A stretch of DNA of 64,000 bases from Nocardia jiangxiensis NBRC 101359 (GTDB lineage: Bacteria; Actinomycetota; Actinomycetes; Mycobacteriales; Mycobacteriaceae): the NCBI RefSeq assembly GCF_000308615.1, contig NZ_BAGB01000013.1, forward strand, positions 124,001 to 188,000, written 5' to 3'. Positions 42,062 to 50,428 of this stretch are shown in pieces. The first letter of the stretch is position 1. Each line of letters begins with the position of its first letter. The notes under the pieces were generated by a model, which was not told the origin of the DNA, did no database searches, and saw only the letters and a program-made list of their open reading frames with translations. The position numbers and the translations under genes were made by a program.

Positions 42062-42909
42062 CCTCGGATACCCCGTCTTTTACAGGGGACAGAACAGGGC
42101 GGAGGTGTCCCGTGTGCTGTCGCATGGCCATTTCTTTCGATAGTATGTTCGAATGGATGAGGTGGTGCGGTACACGTACCGGATTCGGCCCGGACGCACC
42201 GCCGAGAAAGCGCTGCTGGCCGAATGGGGCGGCTATGGCGGTATCGGGATCGATTGGGGCGTAACCACTACTGCGCCAACCACCGATCCCGTCTTCGATC
42301 TGCCTCATCTCGGTCATCGCAGGCGGTGCGCCGCTGAATTGGCGAAGGCGCAACGAAAGATGGCCCGACGCCACCGGAAGGGCCGTCCGCAGTCGCGGGG
42401 CTACACCGACGCGAAGCGGCAGGCTGCCCGGCTGGTGAAGAAAGCCGCCCGGCGAACGCTGCACGACTCGCGGATGTGGGCCAAACATGTTGTCGACCGC
42501 CATGATCTGATCGCCGTCGAGGACTTCGAGCCGACGTTTCTGGCCAAATCCACGATGGCGCGCAAAGCGGCTGATGCCGCGATCGGTGCGGCCAAGCGTG
42601 AACTCATCGAGGGTGCCAGGCCGGCTGGGCGGACGGTGGTGATGGTCCGGCCCGCGTACACGACCATGACGTGCAGTGCCTGCTTTGCGAGAGTCAAGCA
42701 AAGACTGGAGCTGGACGAGAGAAGCTTCCGGTGCGATAGTTGCGGATTCGCGGACAGTCGTGATCGGAACGCTGCCAGAGTGGTTCTGGCCGTGGCAGAA
42801 CGGGGCCACGTCAGTGTTGAGGATGTCAGACAATCGGATCACCTCCTCCGGGTGGGTGGTTCGGTTGCGGTCTGAGCTGGAAATCTTCCGCCTTCGGGCG
42901 AGAGAACCG
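42062..42909 (+). mobile_element. IS200/IS605-type (tnpB-only) element, internally deleted
   Basis: The element lies between the permease stop and the ATPase start, in the opposite orientation to both. A left-end hairpin is visible (CCCC...GGGG at 42071-42088). The right end has a UUCG-loop hairpin, CGCC-TTCG-GGCG, at 42889-42900, which could also be the scaffold end of a guide (omega) RNA. No tnpA is present. The exact ends are uncertain because these elements leave no target duplication. The right edge abuts, or may supply, the permease TAA codon at 42910-42912. Confidence 0.7.
42153..42875 (+). CDS. tnpB: TnpB (IS605 OrfB) with large internal deletion
   Basis: The protein is 240 aa, against roughly 370-400 for the family. 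Residues 1-26 match the usual TnpB N-terminus (RYTYRIRPGRTAEKALL), then the sequence jumps directly to GGIGIDWG. The missing stretch of roughly 130 residues would hold most of the nucleic-acid-recognition lobe. The RuvC nuclease is complete: D34 (GIDWG), E123 (IAVEDF) and D204 (DSRDRNAA). A zinc ribbon with C174, C177, C194 and C197 is also intact. The frame is open throughout. Intact TnpB is an RNA-guided nuclease; this form probably cannot recognise DNA normally. Confidence 0.85.
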   Translation: MDEVVRYTYRIRPGRTAEKALLAEWGGYGGIGIDWGVTTTAPTTDPVFDLPHLGHRRRCAAELAKAQRKMARRHRKGRPQSRGYTDAKRQAARLVKKAARRTLHDSRMWAKHVVDRHDLIAVEDFEPTFLAKSTMARKAADAAIGAAKRELIEGARPAGRTVVMVRPAYTTMTCSACFARVKQRLELDERSFRCDSCGFADSRDRNAARVVLAVAERGHVSVEDVRQSDHLLRVGGSVAV

Positions 42910-43989
42910 TTAAGTCCACGTCCGCTGTCGCCGGGTCATGATGATGAGCAGGAAGACCGGAACGCCGACCAGCGAGGTGATGACGCCGACCGGGATGATC
43001 ACGCCCGGCACGACGATCTTGCTGACCATCGAGGCCCCGGTGAGCAGCGTCGCGCCGCTCAGGATCGAGGCGGTGAGGAAGTAGCGCTGGTCCTCGCCGA
43101 CCAGGATCCGCGCGATGTGCGGGCCGACGAGTCCGATGAAGCCGATGGTGCCCGCGATCGATACGGCGGTGGCGGCCAGCAGCGAGACGCCCACCAGTGC
43201 GATGGTGCGCATCCGGTCGACCGGTACGCCCAGGGCGTTGGCGCGGTCGTCACCCATCCGGAACGCGGTCAATGTCCATGCCTGCCAATAGAAGAAGGGC
43301 AGCAGCACCGCGGTGACGACCGCGAGGGTGCCGATCTGCGGCCACGTCGCGCGGCTGAGACTGCCCAGCGTCCAGAACACCACCTGCTGCAGTTGCACCT
43401 CGGAGGCGACGTACTGCATCAGCGCGAGCAGTGCGTTGAACAGGAAGACGATCGCGATTCCCAGCAGGATCATGGTTTCCGCCCCGGTGCCGCGCAGCCG
43501 GCTGAAGCCCAGGATGATCAGGCAGGCCCCGATCGCGAATATCCATGCGCTGCCTGCCATTCCGAGTTCGTTGCCCAGGGGCAGCAGGCTGGTGATCCCG
43601 GTGACGGCGGCCAGTGCCGCGCCGAAGCCCGCGGCGGCGGAGACGCCGAGTGTATAGGGCTCGGCGAGCGGATTGTTCAGGATCGTCTGCATCCCCGCAC
43701 CGGCCGCGGCCAGCGCGCCGCCGACCAGAATTCCGGTGACCGACATGGGAAGTCTTATGCCCCAGACGATCTGGTCGTCGACGGCGGGCGCGTGCCCCGG
43801 CGTCAAGGCCGCGCGGAGTAGATCGCCCACCGGCATCGGCGCGCCGCCGATCATGACGTCACCGCAGAACACCACCACCGTGAGCAGTGCCAGTGCGGTG
43901 ACGATCAGCATCCGGCGACGGTTCAGCGCCCGGTAGCCCTCCTGCGCGGAGACCGCTCGTTCGACCGGCGTCCGGTTCGCCGTGATCAC
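42910..43989 (-). CDS. Ferric-chelate ABC importer, FecCD-type permease
   Basis: This 359-aa integral membrane protein has about ten TM helices. Family segments include IRLPMSVTGILVGGALAAAG, NPLAEPYTLGVSAAAGFGA, the coupling-loop region RANALGVPVDR, and GTIGFIGLVGPHIARILVG. It forms the channel for uptake of an iron-chelate, working with the lipoprotein and ATPase of this operon. The GTG start (43989) overlaps the lipoprotein stop in a GTGA sequence, so the two are translationally coupled; longer reading upstream is only overlap with that gene. As a single permease gene it must act as a homodimer. Confidence 0.93.
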   Translation of the reverse strand: MITANRTPVERAVSAQEGYRALNRRRMLIVTALALLTVVVFCGDVMIGGAPMPVGDLLRAALTPGHAPAVDDQIVWGIRLPMSVTGILVGGALAAAGAGMQTILNNPLAEPYTLGVSAAAGFGAALAAVTGITSLLPLGNELGMAGSAWIFAIGACLIILGFSRLRGTGAETMILLGIAIVFLFNALLALMQYVASEVQLQQVVFWTLGSLSRATWPQIGTLAVVTAVLLPFFYWQAWTLTAFRMGDDRANALGVPVDRMRTIALVGVSLLAATAVSIAGTIGFIGLVGPHIARILVGEDQRYFLTASILSGATLLTGASMVSKIVVPGVIIPVGVITSLVGVPVFLLIIMTRRQRTWT

Positions 43990-45209
43990 GACAGTCCCGT
44001 CCAGAAGGTGCCGCTGGCGGAGATCGGCAGGAACTTCGTATGCAGTTCGGTCAGTTCGGCACTGGGGTCCACATCGCCGAACAGCTCGGGATGCAGCCAT
44101 TTCGCCATCCACTCGATGGCCAGGTAGTTGTACGGCGAATCGTAGAAGTGGTGCCACAGCGCGAAGGTGCGATGGTCGCGGACCGCGGCGAGGGTGTCGA
44201 AGCCCGGCTGTTTCGACACGACCGACGCCAGCTGGCTGCGCGCCGCCTCGGGGGTCTCGTCGTAGCCGAGCGCCACGAAACCGCCCGCCTTGACCGGCGT
44301 CTTGCCCGGCGCCCAGTTCGCGCCGGTGGCGATGATGACCGCGGGGTTGCGCTCGAGGATCTTCTCCGGCGAGAGCGTGCCCTGCGGGGTGGACAGCAGT
44401 TCGTCACCGAGGTTTGCCCCGCCCGCCGCGGCGACGATCGCGGCGAGATTGCTGCGCGCGAAAGTCGAACAGCAGTCGTAATAACCGGGCGCTCGCCACA
44501 GGAAGGCCGGTGTCGGGGTCGCGTGCGCGGCGGCCAGCCGGTCGCGCACCATCGTGACCTTGGCCTGGTAGTAGTCGATGAATACCTGGGCCTGCTGCTC
44601 CCGGCCGAAGATCTGGCCGAGCGCGCGAATGCTGGGCACGGTGTGCGCCACGGGGTCGACGAAGTAGTCGATCACGACCGTCGGGATACCGGCCTTGTCC
44701 AGCTTGCTGACGATTCCGGCGTCCTGCGCCGCCTTGAAACTCGCTGCGCTGACGACGAATACGTCCGGACGCAGCTGCAGCGCCTGTTCGGCGGACAGTG
44801 ATCCGGCCGAGATCTCACCGGTGGTGGTGACCTTGTCGATCTGCGCGAAGCGCGCCCGGTACTTGTCGTACGTGTCGGGGTCGTTCTGCAGCAGATCGTC
44901 CGGCCAGCCCGCCACGTCGCGAGTGGGGTCGTCCTTGTTCAGGAACGCCGTGGTGTAGATCAGCCGTTGCCCGCCCAGGAGCACCCGGTGCGCCGGCAGC
45001 CGCACCTGGACCTTGCGCCCGAGCGCATCGGTGATCGTCGTCGTGCGTCCGTCCGACGCGGTGGTCGTGCTCGGACTGCAACCGCTGATCAACAGCACCA
45101 GGACCGTCGTGAGCAGAACCGCGATCGACAACGCTCGTCCGCGCGGTCGGAGCGGGGTGTGCGAGCTGCCCGGTTGCCGACCCGAGCCGGATGACATATA
45201 GCAGGACAT
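43986..45209 (-). CDS. Ferric-chelate-binding lipoprotein
   Basis: This 407-aa solute-binding lipoprotein of the FecB/BtuF fold has a positively charged N-terminus, a hydrophobic helix and the lipobox LLISGC around residue 44, so it is anchored outside the membrane. Later segments fit the periplasmic-binding fold (ALQLRPDVFVVSAAS, HHFYDSPYNYLAIEWMAKWL). It captures the metal-chelate and passes it to the permease. ATG 45209 is used; ATG 45197 is an alternative. It is the first gene of the importer operon, and an iron-box-like sequence lies directly upstream. Confidence 0.92.
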   Translation of the reverse strand: MSCYMSSGSGRQPGSSHTPLRPRGRALSIAVLLTTVLVLLISGCSPSTTTASDGRTTTITDALGRKVQVRLPAHRVLLGGQRLIYTTAFLNKDDPTRDVAGWPDDLLQNDPDTYDKYRARFAQIDKVTTTGEISAGSLSAEQALQLRPDVFVVSAASFKAAQDAGIVSKLDKAGIPTVVIDYFVDPVAHTVPSIRALGQIFGREQQAQVFIDYYQAKVTMVRDRLAAAHATPTPAFLWRAPGYYDCCSTFARSNLAAIVAAAGGANLGDELLSTPQGTLSPEKILERNPAVIIATGANWAPGKTPVKAGGFVALGYDETPEAARSQLASVVSKQPGFDTLAAVRDHRTFALWHHFYDSPYNYLAIEWMAKWLHPELFGDVDPSAELTELHTKFLPISASGTFWTGLS

Positions 45210-45210
45210 A

Positions 45211-45229
45211 TTCGGTTAGCCTTCCCTCA
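45211..45229 (-). promoter_or_regulatory. IdeR/DtxR-type iron box upstream of the importer
   Basis: On the minus strand TGAGGGAAGGCTAACCGAA matches the IdeR consensus TTAGGTTAGGCTAACCTAA at 15 of 19 positions, including the whole AGGCTAACC core. It ends directly before the lipoprotein ATG at 45209. A bound repressor here would shut off the importer when iron is plentiful. Confidence 0.7.
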
Positions 45230-45332
45230 TCTTCGGAAAGGCTAGGCATCCGGTTCGGATGATGTCAACGGCGACGGGCGAGCCCGAAAGTTGCCCTGAC
45301 CAAGACTTTCCTTAAATCCTTGCAGTAGCTGA

Positions 45333-45351
45333 TTAGGTAAGGCTAGCCTCT
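45333..45351 (+). promoter_or_regulatory. IdeR/DtxR-type iron box upstream of the biosynthetic operon
   Basis: TTAGGTAAGGCTAGCCTCT matches the IdeR consensus TTAGGTTAGGCTAACCTAA at 15 of 19 positions. It lies 54 bases before the ATG at 45406 that I assign to the SbnB-like gene. With the box at 45211-45229 it would make the divergent region a shared iron-controlled promoter. Confidence 0.75.
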
Positions 45352-45405
45352 CAAATGCCGCGTCTTCTCAGCGGATTCCCAGCACCACGATTGGACCGCA
45401 TCCCC

Positions 45406-46368
45406 ATGCATATCCTCACCCGGAGCGATCTGGCGGACCTGCAGGTGTCCCCGTCGGATGTGATCAGTGCCGTCGAAGACGGCTACCTCGCCTTCGCGCG
45501 GGGCGAGTCCCGATGCCCGACCAAACTGATGATGCCGCTGCCCGACGAGCGGCGCGATTCGGTGTCGTATTCGATGCTCGGCTACGACGCCAACCTCGAA
45601 CACCTCGGTTTCAAGACCTCGTATCGCCAGGGCAGCCAGACGAACGAGAAGTACTACACCACGATCACTCTGTACGACGACGTGACCGGACTCCCGTTCG
45701 CGCTGATGGATTGCCAGCGCATCGGCGCCTCGCGCACACCGGCCACCACCGCGTTGATCGCACGCTCGTGTGCCGCGCCCGGCGCCCGCTCGGCGTTGAT
45801 GATCGGCACCGGGGTGCAGGGGGTGAACACACTGCCGTATCTGCTCACGGTGCTGCCGGACCTGGCGACCATCCGGCTGTTCGGCACCCACCCCGAGGGC
45901 ATAGCCTCCTCGAAACGCACACTGCGCGAACACTTCCCGGACCGTGAGCTGGAGATGGTCGAGGATGTGCGCGAGGCGGTCGCCGCCTCCGACATCGTGG
46001 TCGTCGCCTCGGGCCGCGCCGCGCATCCACCGATCGATGTGCAGTGGCTGCCGCCCGGCGGGTTGATGATCTCGGTCGCCAGCAAGGGCGTCGCGGCCGG
46101 CGCGATGCGCGATTCGGACTACAACATCACCACGAGCATCGGCCAATTGGGCGTCACCGGAACACGATTGGCGTCCGGGGGAGAGGTGCGCGTCGACGCG
46201 GTACTGCCCGACATCCTCGCCGGGAAGTCGCCGGGCCGCCGCACGCCGACCGACCGGGTGTTCGCATTCTCCAGTGGCATGATCATCACCGATATTCCGG
46301 TCGCGCACGCCTTCGCCACCCGTGCCATCGCCGCCGGACGAGGACAGAACGTCGAGTTATGGACATGA
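45406..46368 (+). CDS. SbnB-like dehydrogenase (ornithine cyclodeaminase/mu-crystallin family)
   Basis: This 320-aa NAD-dependent enzyme has a family N-terminus MHILTRSDLADLQVSPSDVISAVEDGY, a substrate-side segment SYRQGSQTNEKYYTTITLYD, then RTPATTALIAR, the dinucleotide-binding loop ALMIGTGVQGVN, and SDIVVVASGRA. In staphyloferrin B synthesis SbnB oxidises the SbnA product to release L-2,3-diaminopropionate and 2-oxoglutarate. An SbnA homologue two genes downstream supports that role here. ATG 45406 is preferred over 45355, because the earlier ATG is only three bases from the iron box with no ribosome site and adds 17 unusual residues. Confidence 0.82.
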   Translation: MHILTRSDLADLQVSPSDVISAVEDGYLAFARGESRCPTKLMMPLPDERRDSVSYSMLGYDANLEHLGFKTSYRQGSQTNEKYYTTITLYDDVTGLPFALMDCQRIGASRTPATTALIARSCAAPGARSALMIGTGVQGVNTLPYLLTVLPDLATIRLFGTHPEGIASSKRTLREHFPDRELEMVEDVREAVAASDIVVVASGRAAHPPIDVQWLPPGGLMISVASKGVAAGAMRDSDYNITTSIGQLGVTGTRLASGGEVRVDAVLPDILAGKSPGRRTPTDRVFAFSSGMIITDIPVAHAFATRAIAAGRGQNVELWT

Positions 46369-47702
46369 CAGCGTCGAATCAGATCACCGCGCCGAATATC
46401 GGCCCCGCCCTCGCGGCCCGGCAGTCGGAGTGGGCGTCGGCGGTACAGGCCGATCCCACGCTGCTCGGCGATATCGCGCACGCGGTCGGCGGCCCGTTCC
46501 ACGTCATCGACCCCGGCCGGTTCGCCGCCAATCTGGACGCGTTCCGTGCCGCACTGCGCGCCGCGGGCGTCCAGGGCCGAATCTACTTCGGCAAGAAGGC
46601 CAACAAGGCCGGAGCCTGGTTGGACGAATGCGCCCGGCACGACGGCGGGGTCGACGTCGCCAGCGCCCCGGAACTGGTGCACGCACTCGGTCACGGTGTG
46701 CGTGGTCGCGAGATTGTCGTGACCGGACCCGCCAAATCCACCGAACTGCTCTGGCTCGCCGCCCGGCACGAATGCCTGATCGCGATCGACGATCTCGATG
46801 AGCTGGAGCGGCTCGTCGACGTCGGCGTCGCCGCCCGGATTCTGCTGCGGGTACTGCCGCCGACCGGCCCGAACAGCCGATTCGGGTTGGATCCCGAGCA
46901 ACTCGACCGCGCCTTGGAACGCTGTGTGCAGGTGCGCGAGCACATCACGATGGACGGGTTCTCCTTCCATCTCGACGGCTACCTGCCGCAACCGCGGGCG
47001 GACCTGGCGAACGAGTTGATCGACCGCTGCCTGGACGCGCGGGCGCGCGGGCTGGCCGCCACGGCGATCGACATCGGCGGCGGATTCGCCTGCGAGTACG
47101 TCGATCCCGAGGACTGGCGACGTTTCCAGCACGACTACTCCGACGAATGGTTCCACGCCGCAAAGCAATTCAACCGCTTCTACCCCTACCATCAGGCGCC
47201 GGTCGGGGCGGATATGCTCACCGCCGTCCTGGAACGTGTCGGGTCGCGTTTCGTCGAGACCGGCACCCGGCTGCTGTGCGAACCCGGGCGGGCGCTGCTC
47301 GATCAGGCGGGGTTCACGGTGTTCCCGGTGCAGGGGTGCAAGGCGCGCGGTGAGCATTTCGCGGTCACCGTCGGCGGACTCAGCATGAGCATCTCCGAAC
47401 AGTGGAAGGGCAGTGAATTCCTGCCCGATCCGCTGCTGTGGCCCGCCGGTGACTCCGCCGCGGACGACGGCCCGATCGCCGCCTTCATCGGCGGTTCCAG
47501 TTGCCTGGAGTACGACGTATTGACCTGGCGCAAAATAGCTTTCGAGCGAGCGCCGCGATACGGCGACCTGATCGTCTACCCCAACACCGCCGGATATCAG
47601 ATGGACAAGAACGAGAGTGGCTTCCATCAGCTGCCGCTGCCGCCCAAGGTCCGCATCCACACCCGGGACGGTCGGTACACCTGGTCGATCGACTCCCACT
47701 GA
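46359..47702 (+). CDS. PLP-dependent decarboxylase, fold type III (SbnH/LysA-like)
   Basis: This 447-aa alanine-racemase-fold decarboxylase has its PLP lysine in the FGKKANKAG segment (YAVKAN-type motif), GGVDVASAPEL, a glycine-rich AIDIGGGF phosphate loop, and the CEPGRALLDQAG motif near the C-terminal domain. SbnH, a homologue, decarboxylates citryl-diaminopropionate in staphyloferrin B synthesis; other relatives act on diaminopimelate or diamines. The start overlaps the end of the SbnB-like gene by ten bases (or four, ATGA, from an ATG at 46365), so the genes are coupled. Its true substrate depends on what is attached to diaminopropionate. Confidence 0.82.
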   Translation: MDMTASNQITAPNIGPALAARQSEWASAVQADPTLLGDIAHAVGGPFHVIDPGRFAANLDAFRAALRAAGVQGRIYFGKKANKAGAWLDECARHDGGVDVASAPELVHALGHGVRGREIVVTGPAKSTELLWLAARHECLIAIDDLDELERLVDVGVAARILLRVLPPTGPNSRFGLDPEQLDRALERCVQVREHITMDGFSFHLDGYLPQPRADLANELIDRCLDARARGLAATAIDIGGGFACEYVDPEDWRRFQHDYSDEWFHAAKQFNRFYPYHQAPVGADMLTAVLERVGSRFVETGTRLLCEPGRALLDQAGFTVFPVQGCKARGEHFAVTVGGLSMSISEQWKGSEFLPDPLLWPAGDSAADDGPIAAFIGGSSCLEYDVLTWRKIAFERAPRYGDLIVYPNTAGYQMDKNESGFHQLPLPPKVRIHTRDGRYTWSIDSH

Positions 47703-47730
47703 TACCGCCGCGATTCGGAGGAACGCCACC

Positions 47731-48801
47731 ATGCTGACCACGCTCAGCCGATCGACCGCTGCGATCGCGGATCACGCTTCCGCGCTCGTCGGCGATACGC
47801 CCCTGCTGGAGCTCACCCGCACCGGTTCGGGCACTCGGTTGCTGCTCAAACTCGAACAGTTCAACCCGACCGGCTCCGGCAAGATCCGGATGGCCCGGCA
47901 GATGGTTCTCGCGGCCGAACGCACCGGCCGGTTGCGGCCGGGCGGCCATATCGTCGAACCGACCTCCGGCAACACCGGTCTCGGACTGGCCATGATCGCG
48001 CTGGAGCGGGGATACCGCTTCACCGCGGTGGTGGATGCGCATGCCGCACGCGACAAACTGCGGGCCATGGCCGCGATGGGCGCCGAACTGGTCCTGGTCG
48101 ACAGCGATGCCACCGGCGGGCCGAGCACCGTGGAGCGACGCCGGGTCGCGGACGAGATCGCCGCTCGCACCGGGGCTTTCCGCCCCGATCAGCACAACAA
48201 TCCCGCCAACAACGACGGATACGCCGAACTCGCCGGGGAATTGACCGACACGCTCGATCGGATCGACTATCTGATCGGCGCGGTCGGCACCGGGGGATCG
48301 CTGTGCGGTACCACCCGGGAACTGCGCAGCCGCGGCGTGCCGGTCACCACGATCGGGGTCGAGCCGGTCGGTTCGATCATCTTCGGCGGTCCCGGCGGCA
48401 GCTACTGGCAGACCGGCGCGGGGAGTCCGCCCGGCTTCACCGTGGGCAGCAATGTCGACTACAGCTGCATCGACGAAGGCGTGCCGGTCGGCGATGTCGC
48501 GGCCTTCACCACCGCGCGGGTCGTGGCTCGCCGCACCGGTCTGCTGATCGGCGGAACCGCCGGCGCCGCAATCAGTCTCGCGCTGCGCCGCCTGGCCCTG
48601 GTGCCGGCCGGAAGCACGATCGTGGTGCTCGTCTGCGATGCCGGGGAGAAATATCTGGACACCATGTACGACGACGACTGGCTCCGCGCGCGCGGACTTC
48701 TCGACGAGGCCGCCCATCGGCGGCTGCACCGGCTGCTCGATGCCTACGCCGATTCGGTGGATATCGCGGCCGCCGATCTGTGCCGGAAGGCGGGCGCGTG
48801 A
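47731..48801 (+). CDS. SbnA-like PLP enzyme (cysteine synthase family) for diaminopropionate synthesis
   Basis: This 356-aa fold type II PLP enzyme has its PLP lysine in FNPTGSGKIRMA, the EPTSGNTGLGLAM substrate loop, and the glycine-rich VGTGGSLCG phosphate-binding loop. SbnA joins O-phospho-L-serine and L-glutamate, and SbnB then releases L-2,3-diaminopropionate. The pairing with an SbnB-like gene in one operon favours that role over cysteine synthesis. GGAGGA stands eight bases before ATG 47731. The stop overlaps the MATE start (TGATG). Confidence 0.82.
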   Translation: MLTTLSRSTAAIADHASALVGDTPLLELTRTGSGTRLLLKLEQFNPTGSGKIRMARQMVLAAERTGRLRPGGHIVEPTSGNTGLGLAMIALERGYRFTAVVDAHAARDKLRAMAAMGAELVLVDSDATGGPSTVERRRVADEIAARTGAFRPDQHNNPANNDGYAELAGELTDTLDRIDYLIGAVGTGGSLCGTTRELRSRGVPVTTIGVEPVGSIIFGGPGGSYWQTGAGSPPGFTVGSNVDYSCIDEGVPVGDVAAFTTARVVARRTGLLIGGTAGAAISLALRRLALVPAGSTIVVLVCDAGEKYLDTMYDDDWLRARGLLDEAAHRRLHRLLDAYADSVDIAAADLCRKAGA

Positions 48802-50189
48802 TGTCCGCACTGCTCGGCAATCCCACGGGCCGATTGCGCGAATACCGGCCCGTCATCGCGCTGGCCTCCCCGATCGCCGGGATCCAGCTGGCCCAAGTCG
48901 CCTTGACCACGGTCGATCTGGCGATGATGGGTCTGCTCGGCGTCACCGCCATCGCCGCGGGCGGGATGGCCATCCTGCTCTACAACCAGTTGCGCACGAC
49001 TAGCGTCGGCATGGTCACCGGAATCGGGAATCAGATCGCCGGTGCGGTCGGCCGCGGCGAGAAGCGCACCGGCAGTGACGAACTCGACGATGAGGCGCGC
49101 ACCGAGATCCGGGAGCTGGTCCGTGCCGGACTGTTCGTCGCGACGCTGGTCTCGATGCTGGCCGCGGTGATCCTGATCGGGCTCGGATTCGCGCTGCCGC
49201 TGTTCGGACAACGTCGCGAAGTGGTCGACATGGCGCGGCCGATGATGATCGCCCTGGCCCCCGGTCTGGTGCCGATGCTGTGGCTGAATGTGTTGCGGCA
49301 GTTCACCGTCGGGATGCGCAGGCCCGGGTCGCTGCTGCGCGTCACGCTGGTGTCGATCGTGGTCAACGTGCTGTTGGACGCCGCGTTCATCTACGGCTGG
49401 CTCGGCCTGCCCAAGCTCGGGGCGACCGGTATCGGCCTGGCCACCACGCTGGTTCAGGTGTTCACGTTGGTCTCGCTGTACCTGCAGATCCGGCGGGACG
49501 CGCAATTGACCGGACTGCTCGCGCTGAATCTGTGGAATGTCGACCGGGCGACCGTGCGCCGCGTCGTCAAGATGGGCACCCCGATCGCGTTCACCTACGG
49601 CAACGAGGCCGCGATCACCTCCGTCGCGACCGTGCTCATGGGCATCTTCGGCCCGGAGTTGCTGGCCGCGAGCAATATCGTCAATCAGCTCGCCTATATC
49701 GTGTATCAGCTGAACATCGGTCTGTCCCAGGGATCTTCGATCCTGGTCAGCCGCAGTGTGGGGCGCGGTGACCGCGACGAGGCCGGGCATATCGCGCGCC
49801 GGGTGCTCACTGTGAGCGTGGTGGCCATGACGGCGTTCGGACTGTTGTACTGCCTCGCGCCGCGGGCGGTGTTGACTCCGTTCCTGCACAACGACAGCGC
49901 CGCAGTGGTGGCCACCGCGAGCGCGTTGCTGTGGTTCGCCATCGCGCACCAATATCTCAAAGGCGCGCAGAACATCTGCGTCGGATTGCTGCGCGGTCTG
50001 GGGAACACCACCTCGAGTCTGCGTATCACGCTGATCAGCTACTGGGGCGTCGGAATTCCGGTCATGCTCATCGCCGCCTATCTGCTGCACTGGCGCGGAT
50101 ACGGGATCTGGCTGGGCTTGTGCGCCGGATTCGGGGCGACGGCGGTGCTGCTGCTCAGGCAGTTTCGCGCCGATCTGCGCGCCGAGTAG
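48801..50189 (+). CDS. MATE-family exporter
   Basis: This 462-aa membrane protein has two similar bundles of about six TM helices, as in MATE antiporters: IALASPIAGIQLAQVALTTVD in TM1, a hydrophilic loop around residues 75-95, PMLWLNVLRQFTVGMRRPG, and in the second half VKMGTPIAFTYGNEAAITSV and QGSSILVSRSVGRGD. It lies last in the diaminopropionate operon, overlapping the SbnA-like gene by one base. Its likely job is to export the finished chelator. GTG 48798 is an alternative start. Confidence 0.9.
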   Translation: MSALLGNPTGRLREYRPVIALASPIAGIQLAQVALTTVDLAMMGLLGVTAIAAGGMAILLYNQLRTTSVGMVTGIGNQIAGAVGRGEKRTGSDELDDEARTEIRELVRAGLFVATLVSMLAAVILIGLGFALPLFGQRREVVDMARPMMIALAPGLVPMLWLNVLRQFTVGMRRPGSLLRVTLVSIVVNVLLDAAFIYGWLGLPKLGATGIGLATTLVQVFTLVSLYLQIRRDAQLTGLLALNLWNVDRATVRRVVKMGTPIAFTYGNEAAITSVATVLMGIFGPELLAASNIVNQLAYIVYQLNIGLSQGSSILVSRSVGRGDRDEAGHIARRVLTVSVVAMTAFGLLYCLAPRAVLTPFLHNDSAAVVATASALLWFAIAHQYLKGAQNICVGLLRGLGNTTSSLRITLISYWGVGIPVMLIAAYLLHWRGYGIWLGLCAGFGATAVLLLRQFRADLRAE

Positions 50190-50428
50190 ACCAACCGCCC
50201 GTCGGTCCGGAGTCGAGTGCAGGTGTTCGGTGTCGAGTGTTCTCGGCGCCGACACTTTCGCCGCAGCCGAGCCGGACCGTGGGCGGTGCGCGATCGATCG
50301 GTTGAGGGGTCGCTGTACGGAATTCGGCCGGGTGCTGCCCGGTTCGCGTCCCGGGGCAGCGGCGATGAGATCGGTCGCGGCCATATCCGTCGCGGGTCGC
50401 GGATGCCGGTTGCCCGACTGTGCCGGAT

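Noticed and set aside
42676..43821. Plus-strand frame of 381 codons across tnpB and the permease
   Set aside because: It overlaps the FecCD permease and the end of tnpB, and the product is Asp/Arg/Gln-rich shadow sequence.
45234..45252. Further AGGCTAGG-containing iron-box-like sequence between the two boxes
   Set aside because: It agrees with the IdeR consensus at only about 11 of 19 positions, too weak to list.
46119..47741. 540-codon minus-strand frame across the decarboxylase
   Set aside because: It is antisense to a well-supported PLP decarboxylase and has no domain of its own.
45406..48801. Calling the locus staphyloferrin B biosynthesis
   Set aside because: Only SbnA-, SbnB- and SbnH-like enzymes are present; the NIS synthetases and the citrate supply gene needed for that compound are not in the window.
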